A stretch of 64,000 bases of DNA. Source: G963674685 sp964591275 (GTDB taxonomy: Bacteria; Lernaellota; Lernaellaia; JACKCT01). The DNA lies in NCBI GenBank assembly GCA_964591275.1, contig CAZQAE010000014.1:1-64000 (forward strand), given 5' to 3'. The notes under the pieces are model-generated. The model searched no databases, was not told the origin of the DNA, and was given only the letters and a program-made list of their open reading frames with translations. The translations under genes and the position numbers were made by a program. Below, in pieces: positions 27,078 to 35,522 of this stretch (positions are counted from its first letter, which is position 1; each line of letters opens with the position of its first letter).

Positions 27078-27919
27078 GTTCCCCATGCCTGTGGACCGGC
27101 AGGCGCTTTCACTACGATCTCACGCAAAAAAGCCTCGTCATGGGCATTTGTAATGTCACGCCCGACTCATTTTCCGAAAATGGTTTGCACCAGGACGCAA
27201 AAGACGCCATCGCGCACGGCCTCGCCATGGCTAAAGCCGGTGCCGACATCATCGACATCGGCGGCGAATCAACGAGGCCCGGCGCTCCCGAGGTGAGCGT
27301 TTCCGAAGAACTGAATCGCATCTTGCCGGTGCTTGGTGAACTTGCCGAAAAAGTGGAAATTCCCCTTTGCGTCGATACCACGAAAGCAGAAGTGGCCGAT
27401 GCGGCGCTCAAGGCGGGCGCAAGCATTGTCAATGACATCTCCGGGCTCGCTCTCGATCCGAACATCGCGCATGTCGTTGCCGATCATGGAGCGGGTCTGG
27501 TTCTTATGCACATGCGCGGCACGCCCCGGACCATGCAAACGGACACGCATTACGACGATCTTTTTTCGGAGATCAGAGAATATCTCCAAAAAGGTATGGA
27601 TGCGGCGCGAAAAGCGGGCGTTGACATGGAGCGAATCATCATTGATCCCGGAATCGGCTTCGGGAAAAGCGCCGAGCAGAATATGACGATCATCCGGGGG
27701 CTCGACTTTCTTTTGCCCCTGGGCCGACCCATCCTGATGGGGCTATCGCGCAAGAGCTTCCTGGGCGCTATCACCGGACGCCCCGCGCCGGAGCGGGTCG
27801 AAGAGACTATCGCCGCAACCCTCGAAGCCGACCGCAACGGCGCACGCATCCACCGCGTGCACGACGTGTCGCAAGCCGTCATTGCGCTGCAAACAGCGCG
27901 GGCGATCCGTCAGGTTTAA
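27074..27919 (+). CDS. folP: dihydropteroate synthase
   Basis: FolP joins p-aminobenzoate to dihydropterin pyrophosphate in folate synthesis. Signature segments are MGICNVTPDSFSENG, ADIIDIGGESTRPGA, IVNDISG, LMHMRGTP, IDPGIGFGKS and GLSRKSFLG with a C-terminal RVHDV. Length of 281 residues is normal. The start overlaps the ftsH stop by 4 bp, and ftsH-folP is a common gene pair. Confidence 0.97.
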   Translation: MSSPCLWTGRRFHYDLTQKSLVMGICNVTPDSFSENGLHQDAKDAIAHGLAMAKAGADIIDIGGESTRPGAPEVSVSEELNRILPVLGELAEKVEIPLCVDTTKAEVADAALKAGASIVNDISGLALDPNIAHVVADHGAGLVLMHMRGTPRTMQTDTHYDDLFSEIREYLQKGMDAARKAGVDMERIIIDPGIGFGKSAEQNMTIIRGLDFLLPLGRPILMGLSRKSFLGAITGRPAPERVEETIAATLEADRNGARIHRVHDVSQAVIALQTARAIRQV

Positions 27920-28117
27920 TAAACCTTTTCAACAAAAGCGGAAAACTCTCGCACTGCAAATGACCGAACTAATGGGCGTCCCCAATTGTCCGCCAATGGC
28001 CCCCCAAAACTTTATAGAGTAATGCAGCTTAAGAGATGCCTGAGCTATGGGAAAATCATTCACTTCGCTCCGTTATCAAAGGGCGGAAGTTGGATCGTAG
28101 ACCGATTTTCCAAGCAT

Positions 28118-28144
28118 CCTATCTTTCGTCGAAGGCCTTTTGCA
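28118..28144 (-). repeat. 27-bp copy of the pyrF 3' end
   Basis: The segment is identical to 30241-30267, which encodes the last residues of PyrF (QKAFDER and stop). With one mismatch the match extends three further bases to the left. The two copies are direct repeats 2.1 kb apart. Confidence 0.85.
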
Positions 28145-28172
28145 ATATCAGGATAATAAAAAAGTCAGCCTC

Positions 28173-28491
28173 TCAACACCCACAGCCATTATCGTTTTCC
28201 TCGTTAGGGATATCACCAGATGTCGGAATTGCATCAACATCATCATCACTACCGTTGTCGTCGGTATCATCGTCGCCGTCGGTCGTGGTTGTGATGGAAG
28301 TTGTCGTCGACGCAAGCGTCATTGATGTCGTTATTGTTGTTGTTGTTGTCGTTGTCGAACTCGTCAAGGCGTCGCTGGAGGTACTGGCTTGACGGACTCC
28401 GCTCCTTTAATCGTGGGACTGACCGTGTAGAAAAGAAAGATGACTGACCCGAACAATCCAAGACAATGATGATCGTTGAAAACAAGAACAA
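28173..28491 (-). pseudogene. degraded Asp/Asn-rich protein remnant
   Basis: One minus-strand frame reads a hydrophobic start (FLFSTIIIVLDCSG) and then RRLDEFDNDNNNNNNDIND. A different frame, entered after one shift near 28300, reads DGDDDTDDNGSDDDVDAIP and ends ENDNGCGC at a TGA (28173). Together they look like an Asp-rich linker protein broken by a frameshift. The CGC end recalls Cys-containing C-terminal signals, but no membrane anchor follows in frame. Confidence 0.35.
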
Positions 28492-28618
28492 ACCGCGTGA
28501 GATTTAAAAGACAAATTGGCGCTCAATATTGTTGAGATTCATTTCAGCCCCTCCCGAAAAACGTCATTGCGCCATACTCCTCAAAATAGCCCAATACCAC
28601 ACCTATCCGCTTGTCTTA

Positions 28619-28653
28619 GAAAAAAACCGGCGCGGATACTCAAACCCGCGCCG
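28619..28653 (-). terminator. strong rho-independent terminator
   Basis: CGGCGCGG (28628-28635) and CCGCGCCG (28646-28653) form a perfect 8-bp GC stem with a 10-nt loop, followed on the minus strand by eight T. It lies 35 bp after the stop of the lipoprotein gene at 28689. Confidence 0.85.
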
Positions 28654-28688
28654 TTGAAAGTTCCGTCATTTCGACTTAACAATATTAT

Positions 28689-29537
28689 TCATTCCAAGCC
28701 ATCGGAGGATCTGAACTGCGACGCGGTGATTCCAAGGGCACCCGGTATCGAAGTGGCATAACCTTTTTCCACCTTGAAGCTCCAAGAAAAGGTAGCCTTC
28801 TTCAAAGGTGCGCCCGTTGCATCGACCTTGGTAACCAGATCGAAGATTTTAAATTCACCGGTGGAAGCTCCGCGGAGCAGGTTATAGTCGAAGAAAACAT
28901 ACCCACTGGCGTTGTAGTTTGGAAGCACCCGAGTTGCCGCATCAAGTTTTGGGAGCCGGTCGAATGCTTGCATTGCTTCAGCAAGTGCCTGTTTTTCAAC
29001 ACTCTCTTGTGTTACGGGATTGTTCTGGTTCATGTCCGGTCGACCCATAGCGGGTGGCATGGTGCCCATTCCGGCAGCGCCTTGTTGGTTTACTGAGAAT
29101 CCCATTCCAGCAGCAGGATTTAACGGGTTTTCTCCCGCAGGAATATAGGCAATTACCGTTCCACCGCCAATGGTTATCACATGATCTGTGTCGTTATGGA
29201 TATCTACCTTGAATATTGGCAATGAACCCTTATCTCGAAGAGTTGGAATCAATTTTTCGGTGACAATTACTTTGTCTCCAAAGCCACAAAACCCGGATTC
29301 CGGCTTTCTGGTCCTTACTATCGTAACTAATTCATCCGCGCCCATGCTGATTGGCGTCAACGTAACGGTTACACTATCAAGCGTTTGCCTCTGCTGACCT
29401 TGCTGTGCGAGTTGTAGTACAGCGACATGCATCCTATCGAACAGATTCTCACGCTGCACTATTTTGGTCACGCCACAACTCATCGCAATCATCCCCACGA
29501 TGAGCAACGTCAAAAGAATTACCTGGGACTTTTTCAT
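28689..29537 (-). CDS. lipoprotein of unknown function
   Basis: ATG 29537 has GGAGGAGG upstream and starts a clean signal peptide (MKKSQVILLTLLIVG) with lipobox AMSC. The 282-residue protein has a beta-rich domain with a hydrophobic core (DSVTVTLTPI, VIVTEKLIPTLRDKG, VITIGGGTVIAYIP), a Met/Pro/Gly-rich loop, and a C-terminal beta domain (ASGYVFFDYNLL, TFSWSFKVEKGY). No family is recognised. Its operon is a single gene with its own promoter, structured leader and terminator. Confidence 0.8.
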   Translation of the reverse strand: MKKSQVILLTLLIVGMIAMSCGVTKIVQRENLFDRMHVAVLQLAQQGQQRQTLDSVTVTLTPISMGADELVTIVRTRKPESGFCGFGDKVIVTEKLIPTLRDKGSLPIFKVDIHNDTDHVITIGGGTVIAYIPAGENPLNPAAGMGFSVNQQGAAGMGTMPPAMGRPDMNQNNPVTQESVEKQALAEAMQAFDRLPKLDAATRVLPNYNASGYVFFDYNLLRGASTGEFKIFDLVTKVDATGAPLKKATFSWSFKVEKGYATSIPGALGITASQFRSSDGLE

Positions 29538-29611
29538 CAGAACGCCTCCTCCATCTATTTTGTTAATGACCGTTTTCCTGTGTGCCCCCAAAAAAAGGGG
29601 CGACATGTGAC

Positions 29612-29701
29612 CTGCCAGCAGCATCACACGCACCCCTCCTGTAGAGGCTTCCGTGTGATGAGCACGGCGCGTGCAGCTGGCGTCGTGCTGGCAGTTTTTT
29701 T
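29612..29701. ncRNA. structured element, possible leader RNA or small RNA
   Basis: CTGCCAGCA (29612-29620) pairs with TGCTGGCAG (29686-29694). Inside, CATCACACG (29622-29630) pairs with CGTGTGATG (29652-29660), and GCACGGCGCGTGC can form a second hairpin. The result is a three-way-junction shape. Seven T follow on the plus strand, so a plus-strand RNA would end like a terminator. On the minus strand it lies inside the leader of the lipoprotein gene. No known riboswitch class is recognised. Confidence 0.45.
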
Positions 29702-29792
29702 GCAACAAACTTCTCGAAAGATTTCCATTGCGGGCCATCAACCCACTAGCCCTCACGGGCGGAATTTTTTCAGTCAGTCGATTGCGTCCAAA

Positions 29793-29821
29793 AAGTTATT
29801 GAAGACGAACAGATTTGTCAA
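29793..29821 (-). promoter_or_regulatory. sigma70-type promoter for the lipoprotein gene
   Basis: On the minus strand TTGACA (29816-29821), a 17-bp spacer and TAACTT (29793-29798) lie about 255 bp before the lipoprotein start, implying a long leader that includes the structured element. Confidence 0.45.
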
Positions 29822-29927
29822 CAAGTATTGAGCAGGACTTCCCCCATTTTTTTAATGTCTCCAGCCACGCTATCTTCTGACGACACGATAAAACGCCTTG
29901 AAATCACTTTTCATAATCATTTTAGCT

Positions 29928-29953
29928 AATGGAGACAGAAAGAAGTCTCCATT
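29928..29953. repeat. perfect 9-bp inverted repeat
   Basis: AATGGAGAC and GTCTCCATT surround an 8-nt loop, and TAGCT/AGCTA flank the hairpin. There is no T-run on either side, so it is not a classic terminator. Confidence 0.5.
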
Positions 29954-30241
29954 GGAGAAAGCTACCCAAAAAATTCGCGGATAATAAAGCCATTGCTTAA
30001 TGGAGTTCGCTATGGAATTTTTTGCCGCGTACGCTTCGGGCCTTTTCATATCATGTGAAATTGGGCATTGATGCCATTGGCTAGCATGTAGTATCAAAAG
30101 TTCATGATCCCAAAGATTATCTTTGCCGCTTTGAGCACATGCATGGACAGTATTTTCAATTTTTCCTTTGCACCCAAGCAAACTCTGATGTAACCATAAA
30201 CAATACCTGTCGCTTGCAGCAGGGATTTTTTATGGCGCAGC

Positions 30242-30952
30242 CTATCTTTCGTCGAAGGCCTTTTGCATTTCCTGAATGATCTCGGCTGCGGCGGCGGCGG
30301 GGTCTTTGGCATCCCGTATCGGTCGCCCGACGACGAGGTAGTCGGCGCCCGCGCCAATGGCCTGCGCGGGAGTGAAAGAGCGCTTGTGCTCGTCTTTGGA
30401 AGCGTCCGAGAGCCTTATTCCCGGTGTAACAATCACCAGATTGTCGCCTGCAAGCTCGCGAATGGCGCTTGCTTCACGACCGGAAGCCACAACGCCGTCG
30501 CATCCCGATTCCAGCGCCTTTTTCGCCCTGAACTTAACAAGCTCCTCAACGCTGCACTCATAACCAAGCTCTAAAATGTCTGAGGCGTCCAGGCTTGTCA
30601 GAACCGTAACAGCCAATATTTTCAATGCGCTATCGCCTCGACCTTTGACCGCTGCCTGAATGGTTTTATGGACGCCATGCACGGTCAGGAAGGAAACGCC
30701 AAGCTGCGCGACTCGTGCGACGGCTCTTTGCACGGTGGCGTCAACGTCGAAATATTTCAGGTCCAGAAAAACGTCTTTGTTTTTCCCCAAAAGTCCCTTG
30801 ACGAATTCCAGCCCGGCGACCATCTGAAGTTCGAGGCCAATTTTATAAAAAGAAACCACGCCGTCGAGTTTGTTGACAAGGCTTTGGGCCTCTTCAAGCG
30901 ACGAAACATCCAGGGCGAATATCAATCTTTTACTGGCGTCAATTCCCGGCAT
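30242..30952 (-). CDS. pyrF: orotidine 5'-phosphate decarboxylase
   Basis: PyrF makes UMP from OMP in pyrimidine synthesis. Key parts are LIFALDVSSLEEA, VFLDLKYFDVDATV with the catalytic Lys and Asp, VTPGIRL and VVGRPIRDAKDP for phosphate binding. Length of 236 residues is normal. ATG 30952 with AGGAAAAAGAT upstream is preferred to 30976, which would overlap the upstream gene. The last 27 bp are repeated at 28118. Confidence 0.95.
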   Translation of the reverse strand: MPGIDASKRLIFALDVSSLEEAQSLVNKLDGVVSFYKIGLELQMVAGLEFVKGLLGKNKDVFLDLKYFDVDATVQRAVARVAQLGVSFLTVHGVHKTIQAAVKGRGDSALKILAVTVLTSLDASDILELGYECSVEELVKFRAKKALESGCDGVVASGREASAIRELAGDNLVIVTPGIRLSDASKDEHKRSFTPAQAIGAGADYLVVGRPIRDAKDPAAAAAEIIQEMQKAFDER

Positions 30953-30966
30953 ATCTTTTTCCTTTC

Positions 30967-33063
30967 CTAACCGCAAAATCCTCCGAAACCGTCCTCGTCG
31001 CCTGCGGCATCGCCGTCATCGCTCAAATTTCCTTCGGAACTATCGGAGATGAAAACACCGTTGGGATTGTGATCTTCATCGTCGTCGTCACCCGCCGATA
31101 AGGGCGTGGCCGAGACGATGTCGCTGATTGGCGAGCGGTTTCCATCGGTGTCGAAGCTTTGAATCCAGAAGCTGTGCTCGCGGCCCGGCGCAAGTCCGGA
31201 AACAAGCGCGCCTTGCGCATCAGCCCCCAGGGACCCGCCGAAAAACTGGTCGCCATCATACACGGAGTAAAACACATCGTAGCCCGCAAGGTCTTCATCC
31301 GCCGGGGCAGACCATGACAATTCCGCAGCTTCCACGCGCGCCTCGGCACTTAAATTTTCCGGTGGATCGGGTGCATTTTCGTCAAGGTCTCCGGTGATCT
31401 TTTCCGCCACAATGCGACGCCATTCAAGAAGCTTTTCCCAATCGTGTTCCCACTGCCAGGTCTTGGGAGCCACTGTCCGCGCCACGCCGTCCATCCATTC
31501 TTTGTCGCCGCGCTCATCAAGGATATGGAAATATTCGTAATCCTCCATCGCCTCACGCAGATACTTGATGCGCAGGGACGGTATCGGTATGTCGGTTGTC
31601 CCACCGATCTTGTCCGGCGTGCCGGGATAATAAAGCGTGCCGTCGCCCTGGCAATCGAAGGGTTCGGCGTACATACTTTCCCATACGTCTTGCCTGCTCC
31701 ACAAATACTGGATGCGCCAAAAGAGAATGCCCGTGAATTCGTAACGCCGCGTAAGCCACAACCAGATGCGCATGTACGAGGATTCCTGGTCCACCATGTG
31801 GTTGGAGTAATCAAAGCCGATGGTGGCGCTCACGCAGTTGTACCACCATGTCTTGGCTCCTTGCGCGCGCAGTTCTTCGTATTTCTCCGGAAAGGGCGAC
31901 CAGGGCAGCGAATCGGAGAACATCGGTTCATCCGGGCACCAGATATCAATGTCCTCTCCCAACTCCGGCTCATATTGCTCGGTGACGAAAGGTTGCAAAT
32001 CCGGGTCCGCCTCATGAAGACGCGCAGCTGTGTCGCGAAGCGATGGATACTGATCCGGATCCGGTTCGTCAGGCAGATATAACCATGCTTTTTCGATCCA
32101 GCCCTTTTCGCGAAAATGATCGGCGCGGGCGCTCCAGTTCAGAAAGTCCCATTCGTTCTGCGCGAGATCATCGGGCTTGCCGCCATGAGAGCGCTCCATG
32201 TTAAGGGTCTGAAACTCAAAGCCGGGTTTATAAAAAGTTCCGTCGAGGTAGGGGCTGTGGTAGGCGTCCCACTCGGTCCAGTCGAGGGTAAATGTTTGCG
32301 TTGCCGGTTCCCAGGTCGCGGGTGGGTCGAACAGGGTCCAGCGATAGGGACTCATACGATGCCGGGCGTAGGACTCGAAAAATTTTGTGTGAATCTCATC
32401 GCACTCGCCCAAGCTGCCGTGTTCCTGAAAATATTCGCAGACGCTGTGGGAGTATTGATATTGGCTTTGAAGAGACATGCCGTTGGGCAATGTGAAGTCC
32501 CAAACAGTCAGAGTAACCGTGCCAGTCCAGATGACATTGTCGTTCACTAATACATTGACAGTCGCCTCGTAATCGCCTGGAGTTTGATCAGCGGGCACGT
32601 ACACATCCACGAAAATGCCCTGCGCGAAAAGGGCCGGTACATCGAAGGGCGCGCCATCGCGATCCTCGTAAACGAAATGATCCACGAAAGGCACCAGCGC
32701 GTCGGGCCACATTCCCGCGCGGGACGGGTCCGGCGGTTCGTGGCTGATTTGGTCGGCGTTAACCGGCAGATAGTGCACGCGGTAGGGCTCAATCACGGTG
32801 ATAGGCTCGCCCGGCCCGATGAATTCGCTAAAGGTCACATCCACGCCTGACAAACCTGCGTCGTCGCGGATGAGCACCATAAAAGGCTCCCACTCGTTTT
32901 TCGCCGAATGGATTTGATACTCGTCCGCCGCCTCGAAACCGAAATCGGGCCGGTGCCGATTGGTTCCGTGCGTCAGCGCGACAGTTGTTTCAGCGATGGC
33001 GACGGAAGCGATTGACAATAACGCCAGCGTGCATAGAAAAATTGTGATGAAAAGCTTATTCAA
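30967..33063 (-). CDS. secreted DUF4091-family protein with FnIII domain
   Basis: A signal peptide (MNKLFITIFLCTLALLSIA, ends AIA) precedes an N-terminal beta domain and a large alpha/beta domain with the features of DUF4091 proteins, which have glycoside-hydrolase-like TIM barrels (EKAWLYLPDEPDPDQYPSL and FTGILFWRIQYLW). From about 575 a fibronectin type III domain follows (PPENLSAEARVEAAELSWSA), and then an acidic tail ending GGFCG. No active-site assignment is certain. It is upstream of pyrF with 14 bp between, so both may share a transcript. Confidence 0.85.
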   Translation of the reverse strand: MNKLFITIFLCTLALLSIASVAIAETTVALTHGTNRHRPDFGFEAADEYQIHSAKNEWEPFMVLIRDDAGLSGVDVTFSEFIGPGEPITVIEPYRVHYLPVNADQISHEPPDPSRAGMWPDALVPFVDHFVYEDRDGAPFDVPALFAQGIFVDVYVPADQTPGDYEATVNVLVNDNVIWTGTVTLTVWDFTLPNGMSLQSQYQYSHSVCEYFQEHGSLGECDEIHTKFFESYARHRMSPYRWTLFDPPATWEPATQTFTLDWTEWDAYHSPYLDGTFYKPGFEFQTLNMERSHGGKPDDLAQNEWDFLNWSARADHFREKGWIEKAWLYLPDEPDPDQYPSLRDTAARLHEADPDLQPFVTEQYEPELGEDIDIWCPDEPMFSDSLPWSPFPEKYEELRAQGAKTWWYNCVSATIGFDYSNHMVDQESSYMRIWLWLTRRYEFTGILFWRIQYLWSRQDVWESMYAEPFDCQGDGTLYYPGTPDKIGGTTDIPIPSLRIKYLREAMEDYEYFHILDERGDKEWMDGVARTVAPKTWQWEHDWEKLLEWRRIVAEKITGDLDENAPDPPENLSAEARVEAAELSWSAPADEDLAGYDVFYSVYDGDQFFGGSLGADAQGALVSGLAPGREHSFWIQSFDTDGNRSPISDIVSATPLSAGDDDDEDHNPNGVFISDSSEGNLSDDGDAAGDEDGFGGFCG

Positions 33064-33073
33064 TTTGATCCCC

Positions 33074-33808
33074 TTATGAATCCTTTTTCCCAGCTTTGGC
33101 CATGAGCATGTCCCACCAGGCGTTGACCTGCGCGTTGTATATCTCGGTCGGTATGATTTGCTTTTCCAGTTCGGCGATGGTTTCGTCGGAAAGTTTGTTA
33201 TTGTTAACGACCTCCGCGCCGGCTTTTCGCATAAGCGCCTTGTACTCGTCCACCAGCGGCGCCAAGCCGGGTTGATCCAGTCCGAGGATTCCGCCGCCGC
33301 CCCGATAAATTTCGGCGATCAACTGCCCGTTCATGGACAGCGCGACCCGTTTGAACATGAGGCGCAAAACATCGAATGCCGTCTGCTCCACAAAGCCCGA
33401 ATTGGACATGGCGACGATGCCCGGATACTTGTCGTATCTTTTGTAGTGCCGGGTTTCGCCGTGCTCGCCCATTTCAAAACGCGGGTCGGTGATCGGGATG
33501 AGACGGTCGATGAAATTTTTCATCAGACCCGTAACATTTTCCACATACACCGGCGTGGCGAAAACGACGATGTCGGACTCCATGTATTTTTTGAGTAGCG
33601 GCTGCACGTCGTCCTTTTGCACGCACGCGCCCGGCGTTTTAAGCCAGCAGTTCAGGCAGCCACGGCAGCTATTGATTTTCAATTTTACTAAAATGACGTG
33701 CTCGGTTTCGGCTCCGGCGTCTTGCGCGCCTTGCAGAAATTCCCGCAACATGAGGCTCGTGATGCTCTTTTCGCCGCGCATGCTCCCGTTGAAGGCCGTA
33801 ATCTTCAT
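33074..33808 (-). CDS. flavodoxin-like NAD(P)H-dependent FMN oxidoreductase
   Basis: The fold is the flavodoxin-like WrbA/NADPH reductase type: KITAFNGSMRGEKS is the FMN phosphate loop, and FATPVYVENVTGLMKNFIDR is the second conserved stretch. CRGCLNCW with a nearby third Cys is typical of the iron-sulfur-flavoprotein-like subgroup. The 244-residue protein should reduce flavin or small electron acceptors in the cytoplasm. It lies 10 bp upstream of the DUF4091 gene, an unexpected pairing. Confidence 0.85.
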   Translation of the reverse strand: MKITAFNGSMRGEKSITSLMLREFLQGAQDAGAETEHVILVKLKINSCRGCLNCWLKTPGACVQKDDVQPLLKKYMESDIVVFATPVYVENVTGLMKNFIDRLIPITDPRFEMGEHGETRHYKRYDKYPGIVAMSNSGFVEQTAFDVLRLMFKRVALSMNGQLIAEIYRGGGGILGLDQPGLAPLVDEYKALMRKAGAEVVNNNKLSDETIAELEKQIIPTEIYNAQVNAWWDMLMAKAGKKDS

Positions 33809-34115
33809 TTTTAGTTTTTCTCCGACAGATCAGGCGGCGCAAAACCCGCTGTGAGCGTAACTTATCCATGCGACTGCCACACGGACGGATAGTACACGGA
33901 CAATTTGGATTGTCCATGATTTCGATGATTAATGACTAACGCGCCCGAGGTTTAACGATGCCAATCACACATTTTCCGCTTGTCTGCAGTGAGTATACGG
34001 CAGCGAAGCCGTCTTTTGAATTTTTGACCTCGCCTCCGCATTGACCCCGCAACGGCTAATGGCTAATCTAAAAATTCAGTCGCGAATACTGACCACTTTT
34101 AGCCAAAAAAAACGT
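33809..34115. other. divergent intergenic region
   Basis: The region separates the leftward reductase gene and the rightward FAD oxidoreductase gene. A 7-bp inverted repeat GGACAAT/ATTGTCC (33898-33915) is the only clear structure. Confidence 0.5.
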
Positions 34116-35474
34116 ATGGAAAACACCAAGCAGCCCCGTAGCGAGCGATTCGATGCTCTCATCGTCGGCGCTGGCGTGTGCGGTCTGTCTCTGGCTCGCC
34201 TTTTGGCAGAGGGAGGCCAGTCAGTATGCGTGCTGGAGAGGAACGAAAGCGTCGGGGGACTGGCGCGGACTTTCGACTATGGCCAAAGCCGCTTCGACAT
34301 CGGCCCGCATCGTTTCCACACGGCAGATGAGGGGGTCCGTCAATTCATACTCGATACGCTGGGCGACGACGCCCTGTCGATCCTGCGATTGAGCCTCGTG
34401 CATTTCCGCGATCATTACTACCATTGGCCAATCCACCCCAGCATACAACTCCTTCGCTTCCCCTGGCGCATCACCGCAGGCATCGCCTTTGATTTGCTCT
34501 TTCGACTCTATCGTCGAAAGCCGCCGCACACCTTCGCCGATTATATCCAGAATATGTACGGTCGGACCCTCTACGATGTTTTCTTTCGCGATTACTCCTC
34601 CAAGTTCCTGGGAATCCCACCGGAGGAAACCGATGCCGACTGGGCCAAGACGGGCATCGACCGCGCAATCATCGACGAGCGCCTGCAAATCAACACGCTC
34701 TGGGAACTCGTGCGTTCGATCATCGTGGGATCGGGCCGGGTCGAGACGCAATTCATCTACCCCAGAGGCGGCATCGGAGTCTTTTCGCAAAAGCTGAAAG
34801 CTTCCATCGAATCCAGCGGCGGGCAAATCCTGTGCGGTCACCCGGTTTCAAAGATGGAAATCGAAGGGGATACGATCAAGGCTCTGCACGCCGGAGACAG
34901 GCGCTTCGAGGCCTCCCGCGTGTATTGGACGGCACCCATCACGCATTTGTCCAACCTTTGCGGCGTGGGTCAAAAGCCGAGTGCTTCGCTGCGTTATCTG
35001 GACATCGTTTTCTATAACATCACAGCGAAAAAGCGCCTTGGCCCCGATTTTCAGTGGTGTTATTTCGGTGAAAAGGAAATTCCTTTCACTCGGGTTTCAC
35101 GTCCCGAGGCCTTCGATCCGGAAATGTCGGCGGAAGGAACAAGCAGTCTTTGCGTGGAAGTCTCGGCGCCGAAAGACCAGGCCATATGGGCCAATCCCGA
35201 AGCCGGCCAGGCCAAAATCATTGAGCATCTCGTAAAGTCGGGGTTACTGGAAAAGGCTTCGGATGTTGTGGAATGCCGTATCGAGCGCGTGCCGGAGTGT
35301 TATCCGATTTACTCTAGCGGCTATCGAAACGAACTGGCTGCGCTCAAAAAAGCTTTGTCCCAATTCGAAAACCTGACCCTCTCAGGCCGCACGGGACTTT
35401 TCTGGTACAACAACATGGATCACTCCATCGCCGCAGCCCTGAAACTAGGAAACAGTTCGTCTAAATCCATTTGA
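34116..35474 (+). CDS. FAD/NAD(P)-dependent amine-oxidase-type oxidoreductase
   Basis: The N-terminal Rossmann motif VGAGVCGLSLARLLAEGG binds the FAD ADP moiety and is followed by GGLARTF and DIGPHRFH, as in protoporphyrinogen-oxidase-like and UDP-galactopyranose-mutase-like proteins. The C-terminus SGRTGLFWYNNMDHSIAAAL is the second FAD contact. About 452 residues. The enzyme may act on a sugar nucleotide or a polyene; the substrate is not decidable. ATG 34116 is chosen over 34041, and no ribosome site is clear. Confidence 0.85.
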   Translation: MENTKQPRSERFDALIVGAGVCGLSLARLLAEGGQSVCVLERNESVGGLARTFDYGQSRFDIGPHRFHTADEGVRQFILDTLGDDALSILRLSLVHFRDHYYHWPIHPSIQLLRFPWRITAGIAFDLLFRLYRRKPPHTFADYIQNMYGRTLYDVFFRDYSSKFLGIPPEETDADWAKTGIDRAIIDERLQINTLWELVRSIIVGSGRVETQFIYPRGGIGVFSQKLKASIESSGGQILCGHPVSKMEIEGDTIKALHAGDRRFEASRVYWTAPITHLSNLCGVGQKPSASLRYLDIVFYNITAKKRLGPDFQWCYFGEKEIPFTRVSRPEAFDPEMSAEGTSSLCVEVSAPKDQAIWANPEAGQAKIIEHLVKSGLLEKASDVVECRIERVPECYPIYSSGYRNELAALKKALSQFENLTLSGRTGLFWYNNMDHSIAAALKLGNSSSKSI

Positions 35475-35522
35475 TTTGAGAAAATTTCCGCCCATAAGGC
35501 TGTCAAACAAGGGCGAGTCAAA

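Larger units (their letters stand above)
27920..28688. other. gene-poor region after folP
   Basis: No intact gene is supported. It contains an imperfect hairpin with GGAAAATC (28050-28057) and GATTTTCC (28104-28111), a 27-bp copy of the pyrF 3' end (28118-28144), a degraded Asp/Asn-rich frame on the minus strand, and a strong leftward terminator near 28630. Confidence 0.6.
29538..30241. other. long non-coding region upstream of the lipoprotein gene
   Basis: No gene is supported over 700 bp. It holds a structured element at 29612-29701, a leftward promoter candidate at 29793-29821 and a hairpin at 29928-29953 (AATGGAGAC, loop of 8, GTCTCCATT). The rest is AT-rich with no recognisable features. 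Confidence 0.55.

Noticed and set aside
28141..28175. TGA at 28173 as a recoded selenocysteine codon, with a hydrophobic tail beyond it
   Set aside because: The tail after TGA is partly the copied pyrF end, no Sec element is visible, and the frame before it already needs a frameshift.
29870..30181. 103-codon leftward frame between the lipoprotein and pyrF
   Set aside because: No ribosome site, no motif, and it overlaps a hairpin; composition looks non-coding.
33809..33916. Possible third copy of palindromic element A
   Set aside because: Only a short stretch (TGTGAGCGT) and a GGACAAT hairpin are shared; the GGCTATTTGCG ends are absent.
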